Shown here one piece after another: positions 1 to 12,900 of a stretch of DNA of 64,000 bases. Under the pieces are notes generated by a model that was not told the origin of the DNA, did not search any database, and was given only the letters and a program-made list of their open reading frames with translations. Origin of the DNA: Chalara sp. BL73. Lineage: Eukaryota; Ascomycota; Leotiomycetes; Helotiales. The translations under genes and the position numbers were made by a program. Location: NCBI GenBank assembly GCA_918026815.1, contig CAKJVC010000006.1:310001-374000 (forward strand). Reading direction: 5' to 3'. The number at the start of each line of letters is the position of its first letter. Positions within the stretch are counted from its first letter, which is position 1.

Positions 1-1
1 G

Positions 2-2340
2 AACGCCGGAAATGGAACCTCCTCTCCAGTCGTGAGCCCAGAGAAGAAATCTGATAATGAGCCACCGGTCATAAGGAGTATGTCGAGGTACAGACGGCCA
101 AAAAGGCATGATCCTGTTCTCAGCCCTCCCTTGCCTTCAGTGCCTCTCCCGCAATCACACCCTCAAATCAGTCCAACGAAGTCTGGTACGAGAAGAGTGA
201 CGGACCCTGTGTCCAACTCCACTGGCCCGCAGAAGCAACAGCTCCCGATGAGGCATGAAACTGTCGCTGGACATAAAGCACCACCTGCCCGTCGTCGTGA
301 GACAGAGGAAGAGCGTGTGCAGCGCAAGGCAAAAGAGGCTCGCGCCAAGGAAGAGCAGCACAGACGAGCACAGAAAGAGAAAGAAGCACAAGAACTGCAG
401 AAAATTGAGTCGGAAGCAGAGACAGCGCGGCGACTTGAGGAAGAAGCAGCAAAGCTACTGGCGGAACAAAAGCGGAAGGACTTGGAGCGGCTGGAGAAAG
501 AACTCGAGGCTGCGGCTTTGAAGAGGGAACCAAGTCCTCCCAAAGAGAAGCTGGGATTTTTTTCGAGAAAGCGTGGCGCTACGATGACTGCTCCGACACC
601 TACCCTTTCAGCGTCTGCTCCTGTGACGTCTCCTCCGCTTCCCGGAAATAGAAGTGCTTCTTCATCTTCAGCACCCACAAAAGCTGACGGCAGCCCTGCT
701 CGGACAATCAACAGCGCCGGAAAGAAAGGGATCGAACAAGGTGGAGGCGGTATTGTGCCTCAGACAGATGCTCCAATTTCCGCCTCGAATGCTGGTGAAC
801 GGGTAAGTTTCAACAATCTAGGCAGATACATAACCTGCATGCTAACCTCTTTCAGCGAGTACTTATACGCTGTAAGCAATCGTCAATTACCCTTCCCATC
901 ACACCGGAAACCACACCCATGGACCTCGTATACTCGGCTGCAAATATCATGACTCAGAACATTTCTCCTTCAGCAGCAATACTCCTTGAATCATATACAC
1001 AACTAGGACTTGAACGCCGTATTCGGCGGTATGAACATATTCGAGATATTATGAACTCCTGGGACCGAGATACTCAGAACGCCCTTATCCTTGAAAACTC
1101 GGATTCTCCTAACTTCGACATCGATCTCGAGGCATCCTCTGTTCCGAAAAAGGCCCCCAAAGATGTAACGGTATTTATGTATCACTCACAAAAGCCAGGG
1201 AAGTGGAACAAGCGATATATAACGCTTCTCGAATCTGGTCAAATATTCATGTCTAAAAAGAATGGCATCAAGCCGACAGATAAAGATGCACAAAACTTAT
1301 GTCATTTGTCTGATTTTGATATATACACTCCTACACCCCAACAGATTCGAAAATCTCTAAGGCCACCAAAGAGGCACTGTTTCGCTGTCAAGAGCCAGCA
1401 GAGGACAACTATGTTTCTCAACACCGAAAATTTTGTGCATTTTTTCTGTACAGACATGGAAGAGATAGCGCAGATATGGTATAACGCCGTACAAGGCTGG
1501 CGCAGTTATTATCTTGTAAACAAATTAGGAGAGGGCAAGACGGCCGCGAAGAATAAGACAATTGAGTTGATCAAGAGACCGAGGTCAAAAACTGGACCAT
1601 CACACAGAGTCAAGGTTTCAGTGGATGAAGACCCATATACCATTGGCTCGTTTAAGCCTCTCCTAGATATGAGTCGGTTTGACCACAAACCTGAGGCAAC
1701 TGAGGATTCAGAAGAAGAGAATAGGCCACTACAAGTTCCGTTCCATCTTCGGAATGGCATACCAGCGCAGCCGGTGCTACAGAGTCGGCCACCGCCTGTC
1801 GCTTACAGGCTACCGCCTGAGGCAAACGAGGAAGAGTTCTCATCCTCAGGTCTCCTAGGCCGGACATACTCGCAACGTCAGAAGGCACAAAGGGAGCGTG
1901 AGGAAGCCGAAAAACAAAAAATCCAGCCACCGACCGCTGAGCCATCCGCATTTGTTCCATCAGGCCATCATCGCACACAATCAGTAAAGACCACCCGAAC
2001 CGGCAAACGACCTGCGACCTCAGCGGGCGCTAGCACCAGCCTTCAGCGAAATGCTACGACAAAGGAGAAGCCAAAGCCACTTCTCGACTTCACGCCTCAG
2101 TTCAAAGAAGCCCCACAATGGGACAAGACAGGGAAAGGACAGGGTGTAGCAGCCCCGGCTGGCGTGCTACATTTAGTAGAGGCGGCAACGACACCCGACA
2201 ATCCTCTTTTAGATATTCCTAGTAAAGCAGCAGTGTTCCGACGAGAAGTGACGACGGGGCGTCGGCCTGCGACGTCGTCAGCTTCGGCGGCTTCGAGTCA
2301 AGCCGCTTTTGTGAAGGGAGGATTAGTTTCTGGGAATTGA
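2..2340 (+). CDS. RA-PH domain adaptor protein, 5' end outside the window
   Basis: The frame is open from base 2 with no ATG before a proline/serine-rich and then strongly charged stretch, so the N-terminus lies upstream. Exons are 2..802 and 856..2340; the 53-bp intron 803..855 has GTAAGT, a GCTAAC branch site and TTCAG. The protein shows a disordered basic head, a long Glu/Lys/Arg-rich coiled coil (about 300-540 nt), a Ras-association-like segment straddling the intron (RCKQSSITLPITPETTP), and a PH domain (from DVTVFMYHSQKPGKWNKRY to the Trp in the last helix, IWYNAVQGW). The tail is disordered. RA followed directly by PH is the order seen in MRL-type (RIAM/lamellipodin) adaptors, which link Ras-like GTPases and phosphoinositides to actin. 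That role is inferred by architecture only. It converges on the AA9 gene. Confidence 0.8.
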
Positions 2341-2924
2341 TATATTTGTGGGTTGCATCAGGATGGAGCAATGACTTTTTATTCATTTTATGGGGTTAGG
2401 TGGGCTGTGCATTGGATATGGGGTTCTCGTATGATACCATTTTACTATCATTTTCTTCTACCCCTTCTTGTACATATTTCACGGTGTTCGGGTATGCATA
2501 GTGTGCTTCAAATCCGAGAAATTGCCGTTAAACTGCTGGTACCCTATAGAATGTAGAACCATCTAGCACAGGGACGCTCGCTTAGAAAAGGAGAAGATAT
2601 ATATATCACGTGCTGAAGCTACGACTTTTCGAGATCAACTTAAGAGATGAGATGAATAATAGACCCCTATATTAACGAAAATTAAATGCTATTCCAGCAA
2701 GATCGCACCAGGCGCGCTTAAGCGGATGATAAAGAGCGAGGACAATACTCGACGAACCCACCAACCAAGAACATGGGATTTCACACCTCTTAAACGTCAT
2801 GAAGAGTATATACAAGATACACAACGAATCTACCACCGCATCGCCACTTACTTACAAACAAGCATCTAACCCAGCCAATTCATCCCCGCGGTCCTCGCAA
2901 ACAGCCTCCTCCTCTATCTACAAC
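2341..2924. other. Convergent intergenic region, 584 bp
   Basis: It holds the 3' ends of two converging genes. I see no further coding sequence and no repeat. Confidence 0.6.
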
Positions 2925-4024
2925 TTACAAGCATTGCGAATAAAACTGGTTGGAATAGGTACATGTCGTCCCGGCGACGCAAACCGTTCCGCCCGTCCAC
3001 CCCTGCCCGCCACACTGCCCATACTTAGGCACCGTTCCCGCCGCCGTAGTCGTGGCCGGCGGGGCCGTCGTGGCCGTCGTGGTCGCTCTCGACGTCGTCG
3101 TCGCGGCCGTGGTGGTAGGTCTGGTGGTGGTTCCCGCGGCCGTCGTGGTGGTGGGAACCGCGCCGCCGCCGCCGGATTGCCCCGCCCACACCGACGGCCC
3201 CGGAACCGTGTACGTCGAGAACTGGTTGTAGATGTTGACGGTGTAGCCCTGCTCGTCGCCCTTGACGAAGCCGGGGATGGCCACCAGCGGCGAGGGCACC
3301 CCCGTCCCGCCGTTCGTCACCGTGATTTGCGCGCAGGAGATGTAGAATTGCGGGATCCCGGCCGGGTAGGGGTTGTGGATCCCGAGCTGCTGGATCCGTA
3401 GGAGGTAGTCGCCGCTTGGGAGGGAGGGCGGGATCGTGTAGGTGTATGTTGCTGATATATGGTTAGAGTGCCTTGTTAAAGGAAGGGGGTGGCTTTGGGG
3501 TTCGGAGGGGCTTACAGCTTAGGTCCCAGACTGCTTGGCCGGAGGAGAAATCGGGCCCGATGTCTTTGATCTTGAACCAGACTTGTCCTGAGCCGTCGAA
3601 GTCGGCGGCTGTGCCGGGGGCTTTAGCCATGTATCTGGGATATGTTAGACTCATATTATTTGGTATGGTTGGGTGGGAGATGTACATAGAAGTTGGTCCA
3701 TTATGGTACACGGCAATGTCAGAAGTGAATGTGAATGAGTCTCCAGCTTTCACAGTGATGGTCTGCGTCGATGCCCCAGAGATACCACCAACGTTGCATC
3801 TCAAATCATTACTAGTCAGATCGGTGACGGGTGAATTATAGTTGGTGTTCTGGCGGATATATTGGTACACTGTACCCTGGGTGCTGCCGACCTTCAACTG
3901 CTGGAAGATATCTGTCACTCATGGTCAGTAAATGCACACAAGAGAAGCTAACATGAGTCGTACAGTGTGCAGACGCCTGTGAAGCCACAGCCGACAATGC
4001 CACGAGGGATGTAAATGACTTCAT
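2925..4024 (-). CDS. Secreted AA9 lytic polysaccharide monooxygenase with C-terminal CBM1
   Basis: Exons on the minus strand are 4024..3964, 3911..3516 and 3451..2925; introns 3912..3963 (52 bp) and 3452..3515 (64 bp). Product about 327 aa. Family role: copper-dependent oxidative cleavage of cellulose or related glucans outside the cell. A 19-residue signal peptide ends ...SQASA, leaving His20 as the mature N-terminal residue of the copper brace; splicing at 3964/3911 gives [10 protein letters not shown]. The second copper ligand is His90 in [14 protein letters not shown], and QFYISCAQI carries the Gln and axial Tyr. A Thr/Ala-rich linker (about 85 nt units of ACC/GCC, GC-rich) leads to a CBM1 cellulose-binding module with [10 protein letters not shown] and [12 protein letters not shown]. 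The gene looks intact. Regioselectivity and substrate cannot be read from sequence by eye. Confidence 0.93.
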
Positions 4025-6080
4025 GATGAAGCAAGAAGCTCTTTGTATGAAACAGCCTAGAGAGAGAAGGGATGAGCCGAACTAAGGAAAAAAAGAAGTG
4101 CAGCTACCTCTTCATATAGCAGATCCCTTGGCGGCCATGCTCATCCATTACTCCAGATCTAGCGCTCGGAGCCCAGACGTTAATTCATCTCGTCTTGACC
4201 TCACGCGGCCCGTCGCCCACGAGTCCACGTACCATCGCGATCAAAATTTGCTGTCAAGTGACTTTGTTTGACTGGCTGGCCAATTTTTTGGCGACGGCGG
4301 AAGTTGACGAGCTCAGACAAACGAAGGTCAGCCTCCGCAGCCTAAAATGGAATAATATCGAGAAGCTTGATTAGGAACGTGGGGATTGCGGAGAAGACGC
4401 GAGATGTGCCGGTTGCCGAGCGGGTAATAGGGAGATTTGGCCCGCTCGGACGGAGACGAGCAAGGGGGTGATGTGATTTGCTTACTTTGCCATAAAATAA
4501 AAATGTGTGCATGAATGAACTGCGGATTATATAATGTGTGAAGTTTCTTGCAAAATGAAAGTGGTAACGTGCGACCTGCACGGCAATAATCATATCTAGC
4601 AAGGGAAAATCTTGTCCCCCTGGGCCTCTTGTCTTCTTGATAGACTAGCGTCTAGAACTTTCAAACTGAACAATTATTAGCAAAGGCGGATCCACTGCTC
4701 TTCCAGCTGCCTTCTCTTAGCATATCGGTTGCCTTCCCATGCATGAACCCAGGCACACAACACCTAGTTATCAATGTGTCAGCTATTGAACCTACCTGAA
4801 GGAGTCAAAAAAGAGTGTCTGAATTTCATGGATGGAGTAGAAAGGCTGAAAATAAAAGCCCTTTTTCAGTTTAATGAGTGATACACACTTTCCGATAAAT
4901 TTATAATTCTCTCCCTAAGGTCTGATGAAATGCGGAAGGTCTCCTCCAAAGAAAGCATATACTATAAACTTGCTGTCAGAAAATTGCACAAAATAAGATA
5001 CACGGCAGTTTTCAGGCTTACTCGTGCTTCCAATCTCGATACTTGATGGGCCTATACCCAAATCTCCATTCTTCATGATCAAGGAAGGAAGTTTCTTATT
5101 TCCACGAATTCCATTCGGTTTCCCAACATTAATGTTCGAGTATGCCTCGATGAGCGATTCCAGCGCAAATGCTGAAGGGTGATCAATGGTATCTGACATG
5201 AACGGCTTGAGATCTGACATCCTTACTTCACAAGGTATATCACCTGCCGTTATCGTCTGCATGAAGCTTTCTCGAGTGCCTCAGTCCCTGCGTATGAAGG
5301 AAGAAGTGAAATTGTTTGATTCCAGACACTCTGCAGGCTGATTCGATCACTTCCCTGCTCCGTGAAGGTACGGTCTACATATGTGATCTCAGCACCTATG
5401 ACGCCACGTAACCCGAGAATCCTTCATCTCTGGTACTTAGCAACTGTAGATGTTGCACCAGCCGCTCGCCGGGATCCGTTTCCTTTGTGTGAAACTAGTA
5501 TCCTTCTGTCACCTGATTGTAATTGTATGTAATTGGGGTGTCCGAGAGGGACAGAGACTTTCTGAATTTGTAGCACTGCGCTCTACCAAAAGCAATATAA
5601 TGACGTTATCATCCTTAGAGTTAGTTAGGTTGTTTCAGTAATCTTTTAGATTCAGAAGAGCCTGAGTAGCTCCTACTCTGGAGACATGATATGAGACATA
5701 ATACAAGAGTATGTACATATCCCATACTCGTGCACGCTCCAAAAAAAAAAAAAGGATTCTGCTCCGAGAAGCTGCCTTACACCGTAACTGGAGAAATGCA
5801 ACCTCTTGAATCATCCAGATTCGTCTGAACTAGAAGCGATCAAATAACCAAGACACAGCCTTCCACTCAATAGACTTCGATTCTACACCCCATTGTTCAA
5901 TCGGAGTGCTTGGGTCAAACAGTGGAGATAGTATATTTTTGTCACAATCAGTACTTCTTCGTACAACTGGAACATCTCATCCCATGGCGTCATAGAAGCC
6001 ATATGTGTCGTAAGTGGTTCCCTGCCGCTCGCAGGTAATTTTCACTTCGAGTGTGTGAATACTACTTTATTATATTCTAC
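4025..6080. other. Gene-poor region with one unclassified ORF (4915-5262, minus)
   Basis: No recognised gene. A 115-codon open frame on the minus strand (ATG at 5262, stop at 4915) has a protein-like composition but matches no family I know and has no signal peptide. It may be a scrap of a decayed gene or chance. A 14-bp A run sits near 5741. The rest shows nothing I can name. Confidence 0.35.
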
Positions 6081-6670
6081 CTATACATTATCCCATCCGT
6101 AGGTGCTCTCCGACCCGCTCCAAGCTGTAATAGTGTGGACTGGAACATGATAATCCTTAAACTCCAATATAATCTTTCGGCCTTCCCAGTTATACTTTAT
6201 CGACTCCAGTCCTAATTCATTCAAGGTATCCATCCCTAATAGATTGATTCCATCCAATAGTTTTCCCGTTGAAAGCTCCGCCTTTACTTCCTTCCCACGT
6301 ATAATCACTTTTCCTCGATGACTTTCCAAACCAAGTTTGTCCCAAACCTTTAACTGAATCAGGGATCGCATCTCGGTAGAAGTTCCAACTAATAACATAC
6401 CTGCTCTGAGAGATATACGGAAGGCGCACCAGTATCCAAAAGGAATATAACGCTGCACGGGGAGGTTCTCCCATGTTTTGGAGCTACAGCCAACGATAAT
6501 AACATTCGGTTGGCCTCGCCGAACATAATTCCGTAACAAAACTGCGGATAGAATCCAGTATCCTGTACAGGTTCAAGGTATTTCACCTCGAGCAAATCTG
6601 AGATCACAGTGTCTAATACTGATGGTGTAATTCCAACAAGGAGAACGTCGGAAGCGGTATATTGAGACAT
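6081..6670 (-). pseudogene. Retropepsin-like aspartyl protease fragment, frame broken
   Basis: Reading from ATG at 6670, the first frame contains VIFLLDTGAPSVYLSEQ, with the DTG-A/S flap-adjacent motif of retroviral-type aspartic proteases, then hits a stop at 6389. A second frame, overlapping and continuing to 6081, carries the expected downstream half, including the ILGMD-like motif INLLGMDTLNELGLE. Joining the two halves needs a frame change near 6390-6400. A GTATGT follows the last shared codon, but no sensible acceptor restores the frame. No reverse transcriptase, integrase or LTR is visible next to it. It may be a relic of a retroelement or of a stand-alone fungal retropepsin-like gene. 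The protease family is clear from the motifs; the rest is inference. Confidence 0.6.
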
Positions 6671-7830
6671 TATTGACCACTAATTGCTTCGGAGTTCTGA
6701 TAGTTTGTGAAACGCAATGGATAAGATAAGAGGTAATAATGGTTGTCGAAGTTTTATTACAAATAGGAAGCTGTTTATTGCATATAGATTACATTTAACG
6801 TAAAGACGAGTGGGGTGCAGTGACTTGTTATAAACATCTTGGGCGTAGTACTGCGCCTCTATTACACTCTGCTATGTGCCGTCTGGTTATTGGTTGACGA
6901 GTAAGGGTATCGGAGGTGTTGCCGAGGTGTCAGGTGTGTGCTGGCAGACCGAAGCTTGCAATTTGATGCCTAATCTAGGTGACTATCGAATCTCATGTAC
7001 TCTAGTAATTTCCATCTTGCTAATTGTTGATGACTGAAGGATGCTGTCATGGTACCGTCAGTAGCACTTAGTTCATGGGCTTGCAGGCGTTATATCTCAT
7101 CCTCGTCTCGTCTAATCAGCGCAAAACGAAGCCCCTTAGTAAATAGAGGTCCATGCCTCAAGTTTCTGAGGTGTTTTGTTCGGTATCAATCGACTTATGA
7201 GCAAAGCGCATCGATCCAGACAAGTCCATTGATCTGGGGAGGCATTATTCGACGAATTGCGGCTTCAAGGTTCGGGGTAACCTTAGGCTGTCAGCAGTGG
7301 GTCTCCGTGTGTCATGATACGCTGTCGATTGGACAGACATACTGTCGTAACCTGACTATAGTAGATGATCTGACCTGGAGGACTTGGAGACCTCTAGGCG
7401 TATGAGAGTGCTTCATATTCTGGAGGATCTATAATTCTGATAACACTTAGCTCACACCTTATAACTTCAGAATATGAGCCTCGAAGAATTCTCAATATTC
7501 TAGTAGCTTTATAATCTAAATCGATAAGTCAGATTGATTAGCTTTAAAAGCATCTTCTAACATATATTCTGCTCTGGCCGCAGAATTGCTATCTGCCCCT
7601 GCTGGATGTGCAGAACGGGAATAGGTAAGCACCAATGCGGCTTGGCAAACGGCAAGCAAGGGCATCCTATCCACCTTCCTCTATGGGCCAAGGGCATCCT
7701 CTCCGCCTTCCTTGTATAAACCCACAATTATTTTTAACATCTGCCCCTTGAGGATATTCCTCCTTTTTTTCTTCTTGAATGTGAGTAGTTGTTCCTGATA
7801 CTTTGAAATCAGCATTACGGTGATTGATTC
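6671..7830. other. Intergenic region; possible decayed coding scrap near 7049-7405
   Basis: A 118-codon plus-strand open frame at 7049..7405 has a Trp/Arg-rich sequence faintly like the region upstream of helicase domains in fungal telomere-linked/RecQ-type helicase genes. The resemblance is too weak for a call. The rest holds nothing recognisable; 7700-7830 is the likely promoter of the hydrolase gene. Confidence 0.3.
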
Positions 7831-9971
7831 ATGTATCACCCTAAGCTAGGTCTTCAAATCCAGGGGGACCTGCGAAAGCAAGTCAATTATTCACTTTTTC
7901 AGACCTCTAAAATCCATACTTTGGCCGGGCGAGTATTCGTCTTTGGTGTTGGAGCAATATGTCTATATTATGGATTTTTGAGTGTGGTGTCCAGCCACTT
8001 TAAATCTTCTCTACAGGAGGCCGAAATTAACAGTTCTTCCAAACCATTCAGTTGGGACTCGGTAATGCCTTCTTGTTCCATCCTCATCTTCATAATTTAC
8101 ACACACTTATAGTACTTTAGATCACACCCTCGACATCACTAGTTTTCAAGTCTTGCTTCGATGCATACCAGTGTGCATATCTCTCCGTTCCACTAGACTG
8201 GAACTCATCCCAGCACGTTGTCGCTGGCCCCTTCGCTACCATCGCAGTAATTAAACGCCCAGCACTGGTCGATGTTACCGATCCTCGTTACGCTGGACCA
8301 ATTCTCTTCAACCCCGGTGGGCCCGGCAACTCAGGAATCAAATTGCTCCGACAATACGGCAAGGATTTCGAAACGATCTTCAATCCTCGAGCATCTATCT
8401 TCACAAACGAGACGATCGAAGATTGGAATGGAGACGAGAAGTATTTCGATTTGATTTCGTTCGATCCGAGGGGTGTGGAGAATAGTTCGCCCAAGCCAAA
8501 CTGTATAACGAGTTCATTGACACGACAAATTTGGAATTATGGCTCTGGTTTGATTGGTGCTAGTATTGGAGATGAGAGCACTTTCGGCGTGGTATGGGCT
8601 GCGCTGAAGGCCTACGGGAGTATTTGTAGTCACATAGAAGACGAGGATACTAAGTTTGAGGGGCATGCAGCTCAATATGTGAGCTCGGCACAGGTCGCCA
8701 GCGATATGCTGGCCATTATCGAGAAGCATGGGAAGTGGCGCGCTCAAGCCGCAGAAAGGTTGCTTCAAACTTCTTTATCAGGTTTGACTGGGCAGGAGAA
8801 GGCGAGTATACTGGCACGCACGGCGCATCTGCCTAACAATGAGAAGCTTCAATACTGGGGATTTTCGTACGGATCTGTGCTCGGGCAAACATTCGCAAGT
8901 ATGTTTCCTGAACGAGTTGGACGTATGGTTCTCGATGGAAATGTCGATGCCGAGGATTATGCCACAATCTCGTGGGCCAAAAACTTGAACGACATTGACT
9001 CAATTACGGAGAACTTCAGTAGTACCTGTTTCAAAGCTGGCAATGAAAAATGCAGCTTATATAACAGCACTGGTCCAGACTCCATTAGTAACACCGTCAA
9101 TGGGCTCCTCGAAGGGCTTCGTTATAACCCGCGATATACAGTTACCACAGATGGAAGTCCCTTGTTGATTACACAGTCATTGGTTCTAGACTATATCTTT
9201 GGTAACTGGTACAATGCCTACTATGGATTCCCTCTCGTTGACAAATTCCTCTCGATGCTTATCAAAGAGGATTATACTCTATTCAGCACCCAGCCTCTCA
9301 ATACAACTTGCTCGTCACAGCGTGACAACAACGCCATCGATCCCGAAGCAGCCAATTTCGCAATTCGCTGTACAGACGGCCCACTTATCACAAACATGCC
9401 ACGTGAAGCAGCACGCGCGCACGTCGCACATCTCCGATCACAGTCCCACTTCTTCGGCGAAGCCTGGTCTACCGCGCGTCTCGCATGCATAGGCTACACC
9501 ATCCGTCCGGTTTACCAGTTCTTGGGGCCTTTTGGTGCGAGCCGGAAAGCTCTTAATCATCCAATACTATTTGCGAATCCAGAGCTGGATCCAGTGACAC
9601 CCCTGAGAAATGCAGTGAAAGCTGCGAGAGATTATCCTGGGAGTAAGGTATTGGAGGTGAGTGGGGGAATTGGACATTGCACTACGAGCATGCCGTCTCT
9701 TGATGGGTGGAGAGTTATCAGAAGATATTTTGCGACAGGAAAGTTGCCAGAGAAGGAAGTGACAAAGGTAGGCACGAGTGTAAAGCTGTGGGATGAGAAG
9801 CTTGAAAGACCCGAGGGTGTTGGATTGGAGATCTGGAAGGCGGTTAGGAGGTTTGCGAGAGGTTTCCCGAGAAGCTTGCATGGCTGGGTACCATCTGAGG
9901 AAGATACTGAAAAGTTCTCTTTTAGTAATCTAGAAAAGGGATTTCATGTGGCTAGGACTCCTATGATCTAA
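7831..9971 (+). CDS. TAP-like alpha/beta hydrolase (tripeptidyl-peptidase-like), membrane-anchored or secreted
   Basis: Exons 7831..8061 and 8121..9971, with a 59-bp phase-0 intron (GTAATG ... CTTTAG); about 693 aa. A hydrophobic segment near residues 35-58 (VFVFGVGAICLYYGFL) follows a short basic head, which fits a signal anchor. The catalytic domain has an oxyanion-loop motif GPILFNPGGPGNSG, the nucleophile elbow GFSYGSVLGQ with Ser as nucleophile, the acid in NPELDPVTPLRNA, and the base His in GGIGHCTTS. The last two lie in the C-terminal TAP-like domain. This matches the fungal/streptomycete SlpD/Tap serine peptidase family that removes short peptides or hydrolyses related substrates; substrate unknown. 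The gene stands alone, with long gene-poor flanks. Start chosen because it is the first ATG before the hydrophobic anchor. Confidence 0.85.
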
Positions 9972-12900
9972 ACGCGAGAGTCTTATAGATCATAAACCGT
10001 ATCTCTATTAGCAACTGTACAAAGCGCGGAAAGCTTTGGATAACATCCATAAGTGATGTTAAGTCTGCCTTCCTTTAGTGTAGGGAAGACCTCAAGCGAT
10101 CTAAGGGTATTTTTACCTCATGATGGAAGTAATACAAAAATACTTTAATAAAAATGGTGCTGGGCGTTTGGTGACATGCGTTGCTGGCACCCTAGCTCAA
10201 ACTTGGTTACGTTCCTTCCTGATCGACCACCTCATATGTAAACATATCGCCGAAACCTGCAAACTATAATTTTTGGTGAAGCCTAGAAACTAGAGAAGCT
10301 ATGAAACGGCCAAGCTTATTAGTCAGATTTGGATTAGTGATCTCTTAGCGTGAGAACCGTTATCTATCCTTTTACATCGTTGATTCTATTAGCTCTACAA
10401 TCAGATTTCTATGCCCTACTCTCTGAGATATTCTGTGATATTACCACCTATCAACGTTTGTTTAACAGAAGCCTAAATGGAAGTCCTGTGTTTCTATCCG
10501 TCCATTATGGCTACTCTGATGTAACCGCCACTGGAAATCCCAAGGCACATGATGTCCCAGAGCAAATATCCCACGGCGAATGATTTCCGCGAGTTCTGCG
10601 GATCTTCTTTGTAAATGGTATGTGTCTTTGACATGGCCACTTCCGGTTAGAAGGATAGCTGAATAAACTGCGTATGTGGCAACTCAACTCCTGAGCTTAG
10701 CAAATGGCGTTAGCAATGTTATGATATACTAGATCTATATTCGCCACAGCTGTATAAGAAATCAAACTTGTCGCCGGCCCCAACCCTTCCATCTCACTTT
10801 TCCCATTACCCCTCGCCTCCGTCCGCTCCCTCACATTCTTCATTCCCTCTGAGAACACGCGCCACTCTTCTGGCGTCGGCAACAGCTGGTGATCCGGCCA
10901 CGCGTTGCGGTGCGCAAACCCTATGTATTTTCCTCCTGGTCGTACGGGCGCTGTTGCTAGAGGCGGGGGTTGAAGAAGTACGGAAGTGGCGGTTGATGGC
11001 GTGGCTGCATCGTGCGCATTCGTGCGCATTCGTATTACAGAAGAAAGCCTGAAGGACTCCGGTGTAAGCCTGCTTATTTTGGCGGTTTTCGTAACGCGCT
11101 GTGTATGTCCATTGTGTCCAGAAACGGGATGCAGAGAGCGAGGTAGGATAAGGGTATATCTGAAGTTTGTGGAACAGGCTTATGAGCGTAAGAAGTTGAG
11201 AATGAGCTGATGTGAGGTGGATTACTAGGAGGTGGGGGTTTTTTTTGAAATATCAATGGAGTGATAATCAGCTTTGGTGGAAACCACCGCTATATGGATG
11301 TCGCGAACAAGACCATTTGTTCGAAACGGTTGTGCGAGGTCTCTCCGTGAATTGTATAGAGTAAGGGGACCTGTAACAACAAAATCACCTCACGAGGGGC
11401 TAGACGTGGCTAATTTGGCCAGAAACACCTATAAACTATCCAACGATAGCCAATTTTGCTAGATTTATCTTGGCATAGCCCGCAGGACCCTTTGAGAAGG
11501 GGATCGACTTATGGTCAAAGTTCAACAAAGGGATCAGTCTAGACATGGCCATTCTTTTGTGCGCAGGAGGGGGCATGCATATTTCAAGACCTTCTACAAG
11601 TAGCATGCAGCATGCAAAGTTGTTTTGCAAAATAATTCGAGATAGAGAGAAAAACCTAGTTTTATTCCACTGAGAGCATCGATTTTTTCAAGCGTGGTCC
11701 AGGTTGTTCTAGCCGCGATAATAGCGAGCCAGGTTTCCTTTGATCTTCTTAAGATTAGTTCCGGATATAGTCGAAAGGCGAAGGGGCCAGAGATGCTCCT
11801 CCTTCGGCTAGATTTGCGTGCCGGTCAGCCTTCATCATAGCTTGCTCGTCTCACCTCCTTAAGCCGTATGATCAATCTGGAACCAGCGAAAGTCCAGACG
11901 CATAGGCAAGAGACCTGTCCAGTTTTAATGATCGTTTCCCAGCCTAACAAGAACTTTCTCCAGGGCTCTATCCACCTGATGAGAGACGACAGCTTAGTGC
12001 ACTTCCTGCTAGCCTGCGACCGCAATATCTCCAGTGTCTATTGATTGACTCGGTAGACTGTAGTGAGGACGACCTAGCTAAGTTTTTTCTTAGTCATAAG
12101 GATACTTTTCAGAAAATCCATTTTGATAGTGTTATATTATAGGAAGAAAAGGAACTTGAGACTCACTTAGACGCATAATACAAGAGCAGCTTTTATTGAA
12201 GTGAAAAGTGCTTGATTCTTCTACAGAATGAGAGAAAACGAGTGATATATACATATTGTAGGCTGAGACCAAACCTATGCCGTACAGGAATCACGTGACA
12301 GTTCACGTGACACATATGGCCTTCAACAGCTTTTGATTGAGGCGTTCCCTCAGTCAAACTACGACCAGGCCGCGAGTACATCCCAGGACAGGTTATCAAG
12401 ACGGGTTCCTTAAGAGCAGAGTGAGTAAAACTAAGACAACCTTTTATTTGATATTCAGTCTTGAGATGTACACCATCTTCTCGCGCTACATTTCCCTTTG
12501 AGAGTCGAGCGTTTGTCGTGGAATAGAAGCACTTACGTGGCATAGAAGGCCAGAAGTGTGTCGTCATTCTGCCATTCAAGCCACTCGACTATGACAACAG
12601 GGAAAGCGCTATGTTCGCACTGAGCATATGCGCCATCCATAAGTGGTGGGTATTACGTGATGATTGAACCAAAATATCCAAGAGGGACAAACAGCCAATA
12701 TAAATAGGTAATTGTTCACCAGGTAGGAGCTTCGTACTCAAAACAAATAGTATTCTTTACTAGTTGCTGGGAATTTCCTATCATAATACATGATGCACCT
12801 ACTTCTACCAACCCAACCTCAGTCTTAGGAGTTTTCCTATCTTAAGGTCGCTTAGGGCCATAACTGTGAACCACATCAAATAATATCCCACCCTGATTCT

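Noticed and set aside
163..711. 182-codon minus frame within the first gene
   Set aside because: Antisense of the charged coiled-coil and Ser-rich region of the RA-PH gene.
2799..3401. 200-codon Arg/Gly-rich frame on the plus strand
   Set aside because: It is antisense to the Thr/Ala linker and CBM1 region of the AA9 gene; composition reflects GC-rich ACC/GCC codons.
7049..7405. Possible telomere-linked helicase piece
   Set aside because: Only a vague W/R pattern; no helicase motif, and neighbouring frames do not continue it.
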